DNA of 64,000 nucleotides from Streptomyces sp. WZ-12 (lineage in GTDB: Bacteria > Actinomycetota > Actinomycetes > Streptomycetales > Streptomycetaceae). The translations under genes were made by a program, and so were the position numbers. Positions 25,886-34,306 of this stretch are shown here, one piece after another. A model generated the notes under the pieces. The model did not search any database. It worked only from the letters and a program-made list of their open reading frames with translations, and had not been told where the DNA came from. Every line of letters starts with the position of its first letter. The first letter of the stretch is position 1. The stretch spans positions 3,906,001-3,970,000 of the forward strand of contig NZ_CP118574.1 in assembly GCF_028898845.1 (NCBI RefSeq), in the 5' to 3' direction.

Positions 25886-26653
25886 ATGGTGGAGCTCAAG
25901 ACCGACGCCGCGCTGGACGCGATGCGGGTGGCCGGCCGGGTGGTCGCGGACGCACTGGCCGCGGCCCGCGCCGCGGCCGCCCCCGGCACGCGCCTGACCG
26001 AACTGGACGAGGCGGCCCGCACCGTGCTGCGCGAAGCCGGCGCCAGCTCGCCCTTCCTCGGCTACCGCCCCTCCTTCGCGCCCACCCCCTTCCCCGCGGT
26101 GCTCTGCGTCTCCGTCAACGACGCGATCGTGCACGGCGTTCCGGACGGCTACCGGCTGCGCGACGGCGACCTGGTGAGCATCGACTGCGGCGCGGTCGTC
26201 GACGGCTGGGCCGGGGACGCGGCCACCAGCTTCACCGTCGGCACCCAGCGCCCCGAGGACCGCCGGCTCATGGAGACCACCCAACGCGCACTGGAGGCCG
26301 GCATCGCGGCCGCCGTGGTCGGCGCCCGGATGGGCGACGTCTCACACGCCATCGGCAGCATCGGCCGCGCGGCCGGCTACGGCATCCCCGAGGACTTCGG
26401 CGGGCACGGCATCGGCCGGGCGATGCACGAGGACCCGCCGGTCCCCAACGACGGCCGGCCGGGCCGCGGTTATGTGCTCCGCCCCGGCCTGGTCATCGCG
26501 ATCGAGCCGATGTTCCTGGCCGGCGGCGGCAGCGACTACACCACGGCGGCGGACGGCTGGACCCTGCGCACCCTCGACGGCAGCCGCGCGGCCCACTTCG
26601 AGCACACCGTCGCGGTGACGGAAGAGGGACCGCGCGTCCTCACCCTGCCGTAG
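25886..26653 (+). CDS. map: Methionine aminopeptidase, type I
   Basis: This 255-aa cytosolic metallopeptidase removes the initiator Met from new proteins. All five metal ligands of the pita-bread fold are visible: Asp100 (SIDCGA), Asp111 (WAGDAATSF), His174 (GGHGIG), Glu207 (AIEPMF) and Glu239 (FEHTVAV). His83 in AIVHGVP matches the conserved catalytic His. ATG at 25886 is supported by AGGAGAG upstream. This copy is paired with a regulator and lies outside the ribosomal-protein cluster where the main map usually sits, so it is probably a second, regulated MetAP; that is inference. Confidence 0.93.
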   Translation: MVELKTDAALDAMRVAGRVVADALAAARAAAAPGTRLTELDEAARTVLREAGASSPFLGYRPSFAPTPFPAVLCVSVNDAIVHGVPDGYRLRDGDLVSIDCGAVVDGWAGDAATSFTVGTQRPEDRRLMETTQRALEAGIAAAVVGARMGDVSHAIGSIGRAAGYGIPEDFGGHGIGRAMHEDPPVPNDGRPGRGYVLRPGLVIAIEPMFLAGGGSDYTTAADGWTLRTLDGSRAAHFEHTVAVTEEGPRVLTLP

Positions 26654-26751
26654 GGGACGGCGGGGCGTGCCGTGACGGGCGGCGGGGCGCGGCGGGTGGC
26701 CCGCGACGCCCCAGACGCACCGGCGCACCGGGCGCACCGCGCGGGCCCGCC

Positions 26752-28074
26752 TCAGAGCGCGTCGAGGTCGATCGCCCCGGCCATCGCGCGGTATCCGGCG
26801 TCGTTCGGGTGCAGATGGTCACCGGAGTCGTAACCGGCGGCGATCCGGTGCCGGTCGGTGGGGTCGGACACCACCCGGTCCAGATCGACCACCCCGTCGA
26901 ACGCGCCGGAGCCGCGTATCCAGCCGTTGAGCGCCTCGCGCTTGAGCTCGCCGCGCTCGGTGTAATACGCCGCACCCTTGAACGGCGTCAGCGTCGCCCC
27001 GATCACCCGGATGCCCCTGCGGTGTGCCTGACGTATCAACTCCCGCTGCGCGGCTATCAGTTGTCGGGCCGACACCTCCGGCGTGGGCTCGCCCGGCTGG
27101 CCCGACACCTCACTCATCCCGATGTCGTTGATGCCCTCCAGCAGGACGACGGTGCGGACGTTCGGCGCGTTCAGCGCGTCCTTCGGGAAGCGGGCCAGCG
27201 CCTTCTCCCCGAACCCGGGGGTGGTGTGGGTCAGTTGATTGCCGCTGATGCCCTCGTCGAGCACGCTGCGCGGCCGGCCGGCGGCGGCCAACCGCTCGGC
27301 CAGGACGTCCGGATAGCGGTGGTTGGCGTCGACCGTGGAGCCGTACCCGTCCGTTATGGAGTCCCCGAAGGCGACGATGCCGTCCCGCCGGGTCGGCCCG
27401 CCGCCGGCGACCTCGACGCCCGAGAGGACGTACCAGGACGACGAGGTCTCGGCGAACGCCGCCGCGCCGACGTCGGCGCGGTGGTCGCCGGCCGCGCGGT
27501 AGCTGGTGGCCATCGCCTTCCCGTGGAAGGTGACCGGGCCGGTCGGCGCGTCGAAGTACAGCGTGATCGTCAGCGCCGCGAGCGGCCGCACGGACAGCCC
27601 CACGCCGTCGCTGCGCAGCTCCCCACCGGCCGGTATCGTCGCCGACTGCCGGTGCCCGAAGGTCAGTTGACGCACCGAGCCGGGGCGCACCGCGGCCCCC
27701 TTGTCGGTCAGCCCGACGGTGGCGCCGGCGATCCTGAGCGGCACGGCGCCGTAGCGGTTCGACAGCGTGATCCGCGCCCGCGAGCCGCCCGTGCTGACCC
27801 GGACCACCTGGCGGACCGTCTGCCGCGCGAACCCGCTGCCGGACCAGTTCTTGCCGAACACATCCGTCGCCGGTTGCGGCGCCGTGGCCCAGCCGCCGCG
27901 CCACTGCTCCCGGCCCTGCGCGGCGCCGGCGGGCCCCGCACCGCCCGTCCGGCCGGCCGCGTACGCCGCGCCCGCGCCAGCCGGCGGGGGCAGCAGGGTC
28001 GGCAGCGCCACCAGCGCGCCCGCCGCCACCAGCGCGACCCCTGAACGTCTCACCGTGGAACCAGACATGATCAT
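26752..28074 (-). CDS. Secreted SGNH/GDSL-family esterase
   Basis: This 440-aa exported hydrolase has a Sec signal of about 40 residues (hydrophobic GVALVAAGALVALPTLL). An N-terminal beta-rich region runs to about 225 and the SGNH hydrolase domain from about 230. Block I is VAFGDSITDGYG with nucleophile Ser239. The block III Asn lies in LLEGINDIG, and block V is SGDHLHPNDAGY with catalytic Asp and His. Enzymes of this layout act on esters or acetylated sugars; the substrate is unknown. It is convergent with map. ATG at 28074 or 28068 are both possible. Confidence 0.88.
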   Translation of the reverse strand: MIMSGSTVRRSGVALVAAGALVALPTLLPPPAGAGAAYAAGRTGGAGPAGAAQGREQWRGGWATAPQPATDVFGKNWSGSGFARQTVRQVVRVSTGGSRARITLSNRYGAVPLRIAGATVGLTDKGAAVRPGSVRQLTFGHRQSATIPAGGELRSDGVGLSVRPLAALTITLYFDAPTGPVTFHGKAMATSYRAAGDHRADVGAAAFAETSSSWYVLSGVEVAGGGPTRRDGIVAFGDSITDGYGSTVDANHRYPDVLAERLAAAGRPRSVLDEGISGNQLTHTTPGFGEKALARFPKDALNAPNVRTVVLLEGINDIGMSEVSGQPGEPTPEVSARQLIAAQRELIRQAHRRGIRVIGATLTPFKGAAYYTERGELKREALNGWIRGSGAFDGVVDLDRVVSDPTDRHRIAAGYDSGDHLHPNDAGYRAMAGAIDLDAL

Positions 28075-28198
28075 TACCCCGCCCTCTGTCCGTCCGTGTC
28101 GTTCCTGACCGCCCGGCGCGCCACCGTCGGGCGGCGGGGCCGTCTCGCTCGGCCCCTCCGCCGCACCGGTGTCGCTCCGGGCGTGACACCATCAAGAG

Positions 28199-28696
28199 GT
28201 GATCGACCTCGGCTATTCCCTCTCCCGGCGCTTCCCGGACCCCCCGCAGACCGACTACCGGACCGCGGACGTGCACGCGCTGCGCCACGACCTCTTCTGC
28301 GGCGACGTCTACCTCGCGGACACCGAGACCGATCGCGAACTGTCCACCGCCTGGGGCTGGGTGCCGGTGCTCGACTTCGCCTGGGCGCTCTGCGACATCG
28401 TCGAGCGGCTCGACACCGACCCCCGCGGCAGCCGCTCCGCCCGCCCGGTCCACGCCGAGCTGGACTTCACCGAATCCGCCGACCGGATGCTCTTCGAGCG
28501 GCGCTTCGGCTGGGTCGACGTCACGGCCGACTGGGTGCCGGTCGAGGAGGCCCCCCTCACCTTCAACCACGCCGCGCTGCGCCGCGAAGCCCGCGACTTC
28601 CTGCACGACCTGATCGCCGACCTCACCGATATGCACGACGGTCTCGGCGACAACGCCACCCTCTGGGCGCTCCAGGCCCGCTTCCCCCGCATCTGA
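28199..28696 (+). CDS. Conserved hypothetical protein
   Basis: This 165-aa soluble acidic protein has no signal, membrane helix or motif I can name. It is rich in Asp, Trp and aromatic residues (STAWGWVPVLDFAWALCDIVERL, here in outline), and codon bias is fully normal, so it is expressed as a real gene. GTG start with AAGAG just upstream. Two cysteines at about 34 and 64. It is convergent with the pentapeptide-repeat gene (9 bp between stops). The pair might encode an immunity- or adaptor-type function, but nothing in the sequence proves it. Confidence 0.7.
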   Translation: MIDLGYSLSRRFPDPPQTDYRTADVHALRHDLFCGDVYLADTETDRELSTAWGWVPVLDFAWALCDIVERLDTDPRGSRSARPVHAELDFTESADRMLFERRFGWVDVTADWVPVEEAPLTFNHAALRREARDFLHDLIADLTDMHDGLGDNATLWALQARFPRI

Positions 28697-28705
28697 CCCG
28701 CCCCC

Positions 28706-29374
28706 TCACTCCACCCGCACGCCCACCTGGGCCGCGAACGCCGGTGCCAGATCCATCAGTTGGACCGAACTGATCACCGCGCCGCCCAGGCAGTCCACCC
28801 CGCGCGCGATGTCCAGCCCGGCCGCCCCGCGCAGATCGACGTCCTTCATCCGGACCGCGGAGAAGTCCACCCGCGCCAGCGTGCAGTCGTCGAACGACAC
28901 CCGCTCCAGCTCCGCGCCCGCGAAGTCCGCCTCGACCAGCACGCACCCCTCGAACGCGACGTCCCGCAGTCTGGCCTTGCGCAGATTGGCGAAGTCGATC
29001 TTCCCGCCGCGCACCACCACCCGCTCCAACACCGCGCCGTGGAGCTGTATCCCGCCGAGCCGGGCGTCCGTCATCTCCACGTCGCGCAGCGTCGCCTGCG
29101 ACAGGTCCGTGCCGACCCCGCGCACCCCGCTCACCACGCTGTCGAAGATCCGCGCCCGGCTCAGCACCGTCTCGTCCAGCGCGCACCGCCGCAGCGCGCA
29201 GTCCATGAACCGGGCCCCGCGCGCCGACTGCCCCGCGCAGTCCACCTCGGTGAACTCCAGCCCGTCGTAGTCCCCCTCGGTCTCCAACTCCCCACCGTCA
29301 TAGGCCCGCAGCTCCGGCAACCGCACCTCCGGCCGCCGCACCGCCCGCACCGTCTCCTGCCCACGCCCTGCCAC
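28706..29374 (-). CDS. Pentapeptide-repeat protein
   Basis: This 222-aa protein is built mainly of A(D/N)LxX-type five-residue repeats from about 40 to 200 (for example FTEVDCAGQSARGARFMDC and LSQATLRDVEMTDARL). These fold as a right-handed square beta-helix. Members that mimic DNA bind gyrase; most have no known role. A GTG start at 29374 has GGAGGGAGG upstream. A longer frame upstream is open only because of composition. It is divergent from the FAD oxidoreductase gene over about 290 bp with no obvious operator. Confidence 0.85.
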   Translation of the reverse strand: MAGRGQETVRAVRRPEVRLPELRAYDGGELETEGDYDGLEFTEVDCAGQSARGARFMDCALRRCALDETVLSRARIFDSVVSGVRGVGTDLSQATLRDVEMTDARLGGIQLHGAVLERVVVRGGKIDFANLRKARLRDVAFEGCVLVEADFAGAELERVSFDDCTLARVDFSAVRMKDVDLRGAAGLDIARGVDCLGGAVISSVQLMDLAPAFAAQVGVRVE

Positions 29375-29666
29375 GACTCGCCGCCTCCCTCCGCTCCCGG
29401 ACCTGCCCGGGCGCGTCCGTACCCCTGTCTTGCCGCGGACCGGACCCGACCCCGCACCGCGCGGCCGGCCCCACGCCCACACCCCATGCTGAAGCACCCC
29501 ACTGACAATCGCCGCCGACCTGCGAAAACGCCCTTCAACGCGCCCGCATGTCACATCTCCGACGCCGCCACCCGTCCCCGTTCGTGAGCGCCCGCCCACC
29601 GGCGGACGCCACCGCCCACGACCCGCCCCCGCCCCACCCACGGCCCATCCGCGACGAAGGAGCTCC

Positions 29667-30845
29667 ATGACCCGCCGCAAGCTCACCGTCATCGGAGGCG
29701 GCTTCGCCGGCCTCACCGCGGCCCTCTCCGCCGCCGAGGCCGGCGCCGCCGTCACCCTCTACGAGTCCCACCGCACGCTCGGCGGCCGCGCCCGCACCGC
29801 CGACGGCCCCTACCGCACCAACGACGGCCCGCACGCCCTCTACCGCCGCGGCCCGCAGTGGTCCTGGCTCCGGCAGCGCGGTCTGCTCAAGCCGCTCGCC
29901 CGACTGCCCCTCCAGGACGCCGCCCGGCTGCGCTTCCTCCACCGCGGCACCCTGCACCGGGTGCCCCCGCTCGGCATGTTGGGGCTGCGCAGGCACCGCG
30001 ACGCCCCCGTCGACCAGGACTTCCTCACCTGGGCGCGCACCCGTGCCGACGAGGCCACCGTCCGCGCCGCGGCCAACTTCGTCGGCGTCGCCACCTTCCA
30101 CCACGACCCCGGCGCCCTCTCCGCCGCCTTCGTCCACGAACGGCTGCGCCGCACCACCAACCTGCCGCCGGAGGCCCACTACGTCGCCGGCGGCTGGGGC
30201 CGGCTCATCGACCGGATGGCGACCCGCGCCCGCGACCTGGGCGTCCGCATCGAGACCGGGGCCCGCGTCGACACCCTCCCGGAGAACGCCCCGGTGATCA
30301 TCGCCACCCACCTCGCATCCGCCCGCACCCTCCTGGGCGACGACCGGCTCCACTGGACCGGCGCCCGCACGGTCCTGCTCGACCTCGCCCTCCGGACCCG
30401 GCGCGGCGATCCCTTCGCGCTCTCCGGGCTCGACTTCCCCGGCTGGATCGAGCGGTTCACCGGCCCGGACCCGGACCTCGCCCCGCCCGGTGAACAGCTC
30501 CTCCAGGGGCAGGTCGGCATCGCCCCGGACGAGACCCGCGCCGACGGCGAGGCCCGCGCCGAACGCCTCCTCGACGCCGGCTTCCCGCACTGGCGCGACC
30601 GCGTCACCTGGCGCCGCGCCTCCGTGGCCACCGGCCGTTCGGGCGCGCTCGACCTCCCCGGGACGTCCTGGCGCGACCGCCCGGCCATCGCCCGCGGCAA
30701 CGGCGTCTACCTCGCCGGCGACCAGGTCGCGGCCCCCGGTGTACTGGCCGAGGTCTCCTTCACCAGCGCCCTGGAGGCCGTCTCCCTCGCCCTCAACACC
30801 GGCGCCGACCGCACTCCCAACGCACCACTGGGCCAAGCCCGTTGA
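29667..30845 (+). CDS. FAD-dependent amine-oxidase/desaturase-like oxidoreductase
   Basis: This 392-aa flavoprotein has an N-terminal Rossmann FAD loop VIGGGFAGLTAALSAAEAG with the ribose-binding Glu in LYESHRTLGGRART, the hallmark of phytoene desaturase and monoamine oxidase relatives. The C-terminal GVYLAGDQVAAPGVLAEVSFTSALEA block (outline) closes the FAD site. The substrate is not apparent and no carotenoid genes adjoin. AAGGAG at 29658 gives a strong ribosome binding site for the ATG. It ends about 90 bp before the SoxR-type promoter of the next gene. Confidence 0.85.
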   Translation: MTRRKLTVIGGGFAGLTAALSAAEAGAAVTLYESHRTLGGRARTADGPYRTNDGPHALYRRGPQWSWLRQRGLLKPLARLPLQDAARLRFLHRGTLHRVPPLGMLGLRRHRDAPVDQDFLTWARTRADEATVRAAANFVGVATFHHDPGALSAAFVHERLRRTTNLPPEAHYVAGGWGRLIDRMATRARDLGVRIETGARVDTLPENAPVIIATHLASARTLLGDDRLHWTGARTVLLDLALRTRRGDPFALSGLDFPGWIERFTGPDPDLAPPGEQLLQGQVGIAPDETRADGEARAERLLDAGFPHWRDRVTWRRASVATGRSGALDLPGTSWRDRPAIARGNGVYLAGDQVAAPGVLAEVSFTSALEAVSLALNTGADRTPNAPLGQAR

Positions 30846-30935
30846 CCCGTACGAACCACACCCACCCCACCAACCGACCCCGCCACCCCCACCCACCACA
30901 GGAGCCGCCCCACCCCCAACGCCACCCTCATCGCC

Positions 30936-30963
30936 TTGACCTCAACTCGACTTGAGGTACCAC
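30936..30963 (+). promoter_or_regulatory. SoxR box and promoter of the quinone oxidoreductase gene
   Basis: ACCTCAACTCGACTTGAGGT (30939-30958) is a near-perfect palindrome. It matches the SoxR operator CCTCAAGTTAACTTGAGG in both 6-bp arms with correct spacing. A -35 TTGACC at 30936-30941 overlaps its left arm and the -10 would lie just right of it, the layout of MerR-family activators. S. coelicolor SoxR controls an oxidoreductase at this locus (SCO4266, from memory). Confidence 0.88.
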
Positions 30964-31054
30964 AGTGGCGGCAGTTCAGTTGACGACCGCCACCGGCAGG
31001 GCCGGTCGCCCCCGTAGGCGACCGCCCTGCCTCCCCACAGGAGACGACCCCACC

Positions 31055-32053
31055 ATGCGCGCAATACGGCTGCACGCCTTCGGCCCCGCGGAAAACCTCG
31101 TCCACGAGACCCTCGACGACCCCGCGCCGGGCCCGGGCGAGGTCCGGATCGCCGTGGCCGCCGCGGGCGTCCACCTCCTGGACACCGCCCTGCGCGCGGG
31201 CCAGGAGGGCGGTCCCGCGCCGCTGCCCGAACTGCCGACCGTGCCGGGCCGGGAGGTCGCCGGCACCGTCGACGCCCTCGGCGCGGGCGCCGACCCCAGT
31301 TGGCTCGGCCGGCCCGTCGTCGCCCACCTCGGCATGGTCCCCGGCGGCTACGCCGAACTGGCCGTCACCGGCGCCGACCGGCTGCACCCCATCCCCGACG
31401 GCCTGGACCCGGCCCAGGCCGTCGCCATGATCGGCACCGGCCGCACCACCATGGGCGTCCTGCTCTGCGCCGCCCTCACCGCCGACGACATCGCGATCGT
31501 CCCGGCGGCCGCCGGCGGCATCGGCTCGCTGCTCGTCCAGTACGGCCGGCACGTCGGCGCCACGGTCATCGGACTGGCCGGCGGCCCGGCCAAGGTCGCG
31601 CACGCCCGCGGGTTCGGCGCCGCCCTCGCCCTCGACTACACCGACACCAACTGGCCGGCCCTCGCCCGCAGTTTCCTCGACGGGCACGGCGCCCCCGGGG
31701 CCACCATCGTCTTCGACTCGGTCGGCGGCGCCCCGGCCCGCGCGGCCGTGGGCCTCCTCGCCCGCGGCGGCCGCCACCTGGTCTTCGGCTGGTCCTCCGG
31801 CGCCCCGCTCACGCTCCCGGACGCCGAACTCGCCGAGCGCGGACTCACCTCGGAGACCGTCCTCGGCCCCCCGATGCTGGCCCGGGTGGGCGGCCTCAAC
31901 CCGCTCCGCACCCTGGAGACCGCCGCCCTCACCGAGGCCGCCGCCGGCCGCCTCGTCCCCACCGTCCACCGCTTCCCCCTCGCCGAGGCGGCGGCCGCCC
32001 ACCGCGCCCTGGAATCCCGCGGCACGATGGGCAAGGTCGTCCTGGAGCCGTAA
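31055..32053 (+). CDS. Zinc-type/quinone NADPH oxidoreductase, SoxR target
   Basis: This 332-aa medium-chain dehydrogenase is of the quinone oxidoreductase branch, without the structural zinc Cys cluster. It opens MRAIRLHAFGPAENL, shows VPGREVAGTVDALGAGADPSWLGRPV (outline), and has the NADPH-binding segment AAAGGIGSLLVQYGRHVGATVIG near 150-172. It probably reduces quinones or enones, limiting redox cycling by the cell's own antibiotics. ATG at 31055 has AGGAGA upstream; the longer frame to 30965 overlaps the promoter and is not used. The SoxR box argues for induction by redox-active compounds. Confidence 0.9.
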   Translation: MRAIRLHAFGPAENLVHETLDDPAPGPGEVRIAVAAAGVHLLDTALRAGQEGGPAPLPELPTVPGREVAGTVDALGAGADPSWLGRPVVAHLGMVPGGYAELAVTGADRLHPIPDGLDPAQAVAMIGTGRTTMGVLLCAALTADDIAIVPAAAGGIGSLLVQYGRHVGATVIGLAGGPAKVAHARGFGAALALDYTDTNWPALARSFLDGHGAPGATIVFDSVGGAPARAAVGLLARGGRHLVFGWSSGAPLTLPDAELAERGLTSETVLGPPMLARVGGLNPLRTLETAALTEAAAGRLVPTVHRFPLAEAAAAHRALESRGTMGKVVLEP

Positions 32054-32258
32054 CCCGCCCCACCCCTGGGCGACTTGACCCACCCCGGTGGCGGGCAACC
32101 GTGCCCCCAGGGACGGGCCCCCTCGCCCAGGGGACGGCCTCACCCTCGCCCCCTCCCCCGGAGAGCAGCCCACCCCACCAGAGCCACCCCACCCAGGACA
32201 AAGGTCCCTCCCGGGCGAAGGCCCCCGGAACGCCGAGGTCAGCGCGGAGGACTGGGCC

Positions 32259-33380
32259 CTACCCCACCACCGCCAACTCCCGCCCCGTCACGTTCAGTCG
32301 CCGCCCCCCGGTCTCCGTGCACACCACGATGTCCTCGATCCGCACCCCGAACCGCCCCGGCAGGTAGATCCCCGGCTCGATCGAGAAGCACATCCCCGGC
32401 ACCAGCGGCAGATGCTCGCCCTCCACCAGGTACGGCGGCTCGTGCGTGGTGACCCCGATCCCGTGCCCCGTCCGGTGGATGAAGTACTCGCCGTACCCCG
32501 CAGCCTTGATCACCCGCCGCGCCACCCGGTCGATCTCCTGGCACGCGACGCCCGGCCGCACCGCCTCGAACGCCGCCTGCTGCGCCTCCCGCACGATCTC
32601 GTGCACCGTCCGCTCCTCCGCGCTCGGCTGCCCGACGTGCACGGTCCGCGTGGTGTCCGACCCGTACCCGTCCTTCAGTCCGCCGAAGTCGAGCACCACC
32701 ATGTCGCCGTCCTGGATGACCCGCTCGCCTGCCTCATGGTGCGGATTGGCGCCATGGGGCCCGGACCCGACGACCGTGAAGTCCACCTGGCTGTGCCCGT
32801 GTTCGGTCAACAGCCGCGCCAGATCCGCCGCGATGTCGCACTCCCGCCGCCCGGCGAACGGCACCCCCAGGATGTCCTGGTACGTCGCGTCCGCGGCCGC
32901 CCCCGCCGCCGCCAGCCGCTCCACCTCGTACGCGTCCTTCACGGCCCGCAGCATCGGCAGCGCCTCCGTCAGCGCCGCGTAACCGCCCGCCGGCGCCGAC
33001 CGCTGCAACCCGAGCAGATGCAGCGCCCACATCCCGTCCGACACCCCGTAACGCCCCTGCGGAGCAAGCCACTTGCCCAGTTCGGCATAGGGGTCCGCCC
33101 CGTCGGTCCACCCCACCACCTCCAACGCCCCGGCCCCCGCGGCACGCTCCGCGTCCGGCCGCTCCAACACGGGCACCAGCAGCCGCCCCGCCCGCCCCGG
33201 CTCGATCACCAACGCCGTCAACCGCTCGGTGACGGCCGTCGGTTGGTACCCGCACAGCCACACCAGATCCGGCCCCGGCGTAACGATCAGCCCCGCCAAC
33301 CCGGCGTCCACCGCGGCCCGCCCCGCCCGCACCATCCGCCGCTCGTACCCGTCCCGCGTCAGGGACCCCGAATTCACCAT
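32259..33380 (-). CDS. pepP: Xaa-Pro aminopeptidase (M24B family)
   Basis: This 373-aa cytosolic metallopeptidase cleaves N-terminal residues before proline. The N-terminal creatinase-like domain covers about 1-140 and the pita-bread domain about 150-373. Metal ligands are visible: Asp in VLDFGG, Asp in GSDTTRTV, His in RTGHGIGV, Glu in FSIEPGIY and Glu in VRIEDIV. The ATG at 33380 is the only good start, and length fits the short bacterial M24B form. It is convergent with the quinone oxidoreductase gene over about 200 bp, in which I see no clear terminator. Confidence 0.92.
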   Translation of the reverse strand: MVNSGSLTRDGYERRMVRAGRAAVDAGLAGLIVTPGPDLVWLCGYQPTAVTERLTALVIEPGRAGRLLVPVLERPDAERAAGAGALEVVGWTDGADPYAELGKWLAPQGRYGVSDGMWALHLLGLQRSAPAGGYAALTEALPMLRAVKDAYEVERLAAAGAAADATYQDILGVPFAGRRECDIAADLARLLTEHGHSQVDFTVVGSGPHGANPHHEAGERVIQDGDMVVLDFGGLKDGYGSDTTRTVHVGQPSAEERTVHEIVREAQQAAFEAVRPGVACQEIDRVARRVIKAAGYGEYFIHRTGHGIGVTTHEPPYLVEGEHLPLVPGMCFSIEPGIYLPGRFGVRIEDIVVCTETGGRRLNVTGRELAVVG

Positions 33381-33505
33381 GCCTCGAATCTACGCCGCAC
33401 ACGCCCCCTCTGCCCCTCAAAACCCTTCCCCCACGCCCCACTTCGCCCCTTCCGCCACGCACGTGGGGCGCCAACACCAGCGCCCCACCACACGCACGCC
33501 GGCCT

Positions 33506-33718
33506 TCAGGCCCCCGGCTTCTTGACCCACCCCTTCTGCACCAGGATGTTGCAGTGCCACCGTGCGTGGTGCGACGTTTCGTGGTTCTGCTTCTCCGCCG
33601 TCTTCACACAGTCGGCGTACCGGTACGGCGGCTTGTCCGCGGCATGGGCGCCGACCGCCCCCACCATCACCCCACCCATCGCAGCAGCCACGGCCAGAAC
33701 GGCACTCACTCGACGCAC
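33506..33718 (-). CDS. Small secreted protein
   Basis: This 70-aa protein has a clear Sec signal: VRRV, then a hydrophobic Ala/Val stretch, then the cleavage site AHA-ADK near residue 26. The mature ~44 residues, with YRYADCVKTAEKQNHETSHH and then HCNILVQKGWVKKPGA, hold two cysteines that could form one disulfide, several His residues, and a basic end. GTG at 33718 has GGGAAGG upstream. I do not recognise the family. Small secreted peptides of this shape in Streptomyces are sometimes surface-active or signal-like, but no role is shown here. Confidence 0.7.
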   Translation of the reverse strand: MRRVSAVLAVAAAMGGVMVGAVGAHAADKPPYRYADCVKTAEKQNHETSHHARWHCNILVQKGWVKKPGA

Positions 33719-33963
33719 AGTTACCTTCCCTTCCTCCCGCCAAGGCCCCATTGCCTCGACGCACCTCACCTCCCCCAACGACCCGCCCCACCCCGAGAAA
33801 CGTCACCCCCCACCACACCGCCCGAACGCACCCCGCACCCCACGTCTCACCACCGAGCACGCAACGGGCACGCCCTCCGCCCAAAGGATCACCCACCTCC
33901 CCCTCACCCCCTCCAAACACAGAAAAAGCCCAGGTCAGGAACTAACTGACCTGGACTTCCCAG

Positions 33964-34037
33964 AGCCCCCTGTCGGATTCGAACCGACGACCTTCGCTTT
34001 ACAAGAGCGGTGCTCTGACCAGCTGAGCTAAGGAGGC
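33964..34037 (-). tRNA. tRNA-Thr (anticodon TGT)
   Basis: On the minus strand the acceptor arm GCCTCCT pairs with AGGGGGC, the D-arm contains AGCTCAGCTGGTCAGAGC, the anticodon loop is CTTGTAA (anticodon TGT), and the T-arm GTCGGTTCGAATCCGAC is perfect. CCA is not encoded. I looked for a copy of the 3' end nearby, as left by integrative elements, and saw none. Confidence 0.97.
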
Positions 34038-34207
34038 GTACCGGAAGAAGTGTACCTAGGCGCGCCCGGTGCCGGTTGCCCTCTTCGCCCATTGCCCCGC
34101 CGCCCTCCCGCAGCGCGCCCGTCCACGGCCCACCGCCCCCAATTCGTAATCAACCGCCTACTGACACCGGCCGCCGGTCCGGGTAGCGTCGCGGGCGGTT
34201 CGTCGCT

Positions 34208-34223
34208 GTGGACTACACCACTT
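34208..34223. promoter_or_regulatory. DasR-responsive element (dre) before msiK
   Basis: TGTGGACTACACCACT matches the dre consensus A(G/C)TGGTCTAGACCA(G/C)T at about 13 of 16 positions. It lies 84 bp before the msiK start. The right half continues as CACTTCGGGTGGTG, which could also pair as a small hairpin. DasR control of msiK is known in S. coelicolor (from memory). Confidence 0.75.
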
Positions 34224-34306
34224 CGGGTGGTGGGCCTCCGGGGCGGTGGGCCGGCACTCCTTTACTCGGATCGTCCGGCACGTTCCTGCCGGTGAAGGGA
34301 CACACC

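Noticed and set aside
33964..34037. tRNA-Thr as an integration site
   Set aside because: I found no duplicate of its 3' end, no integrase and no foreign-looking block next to it.
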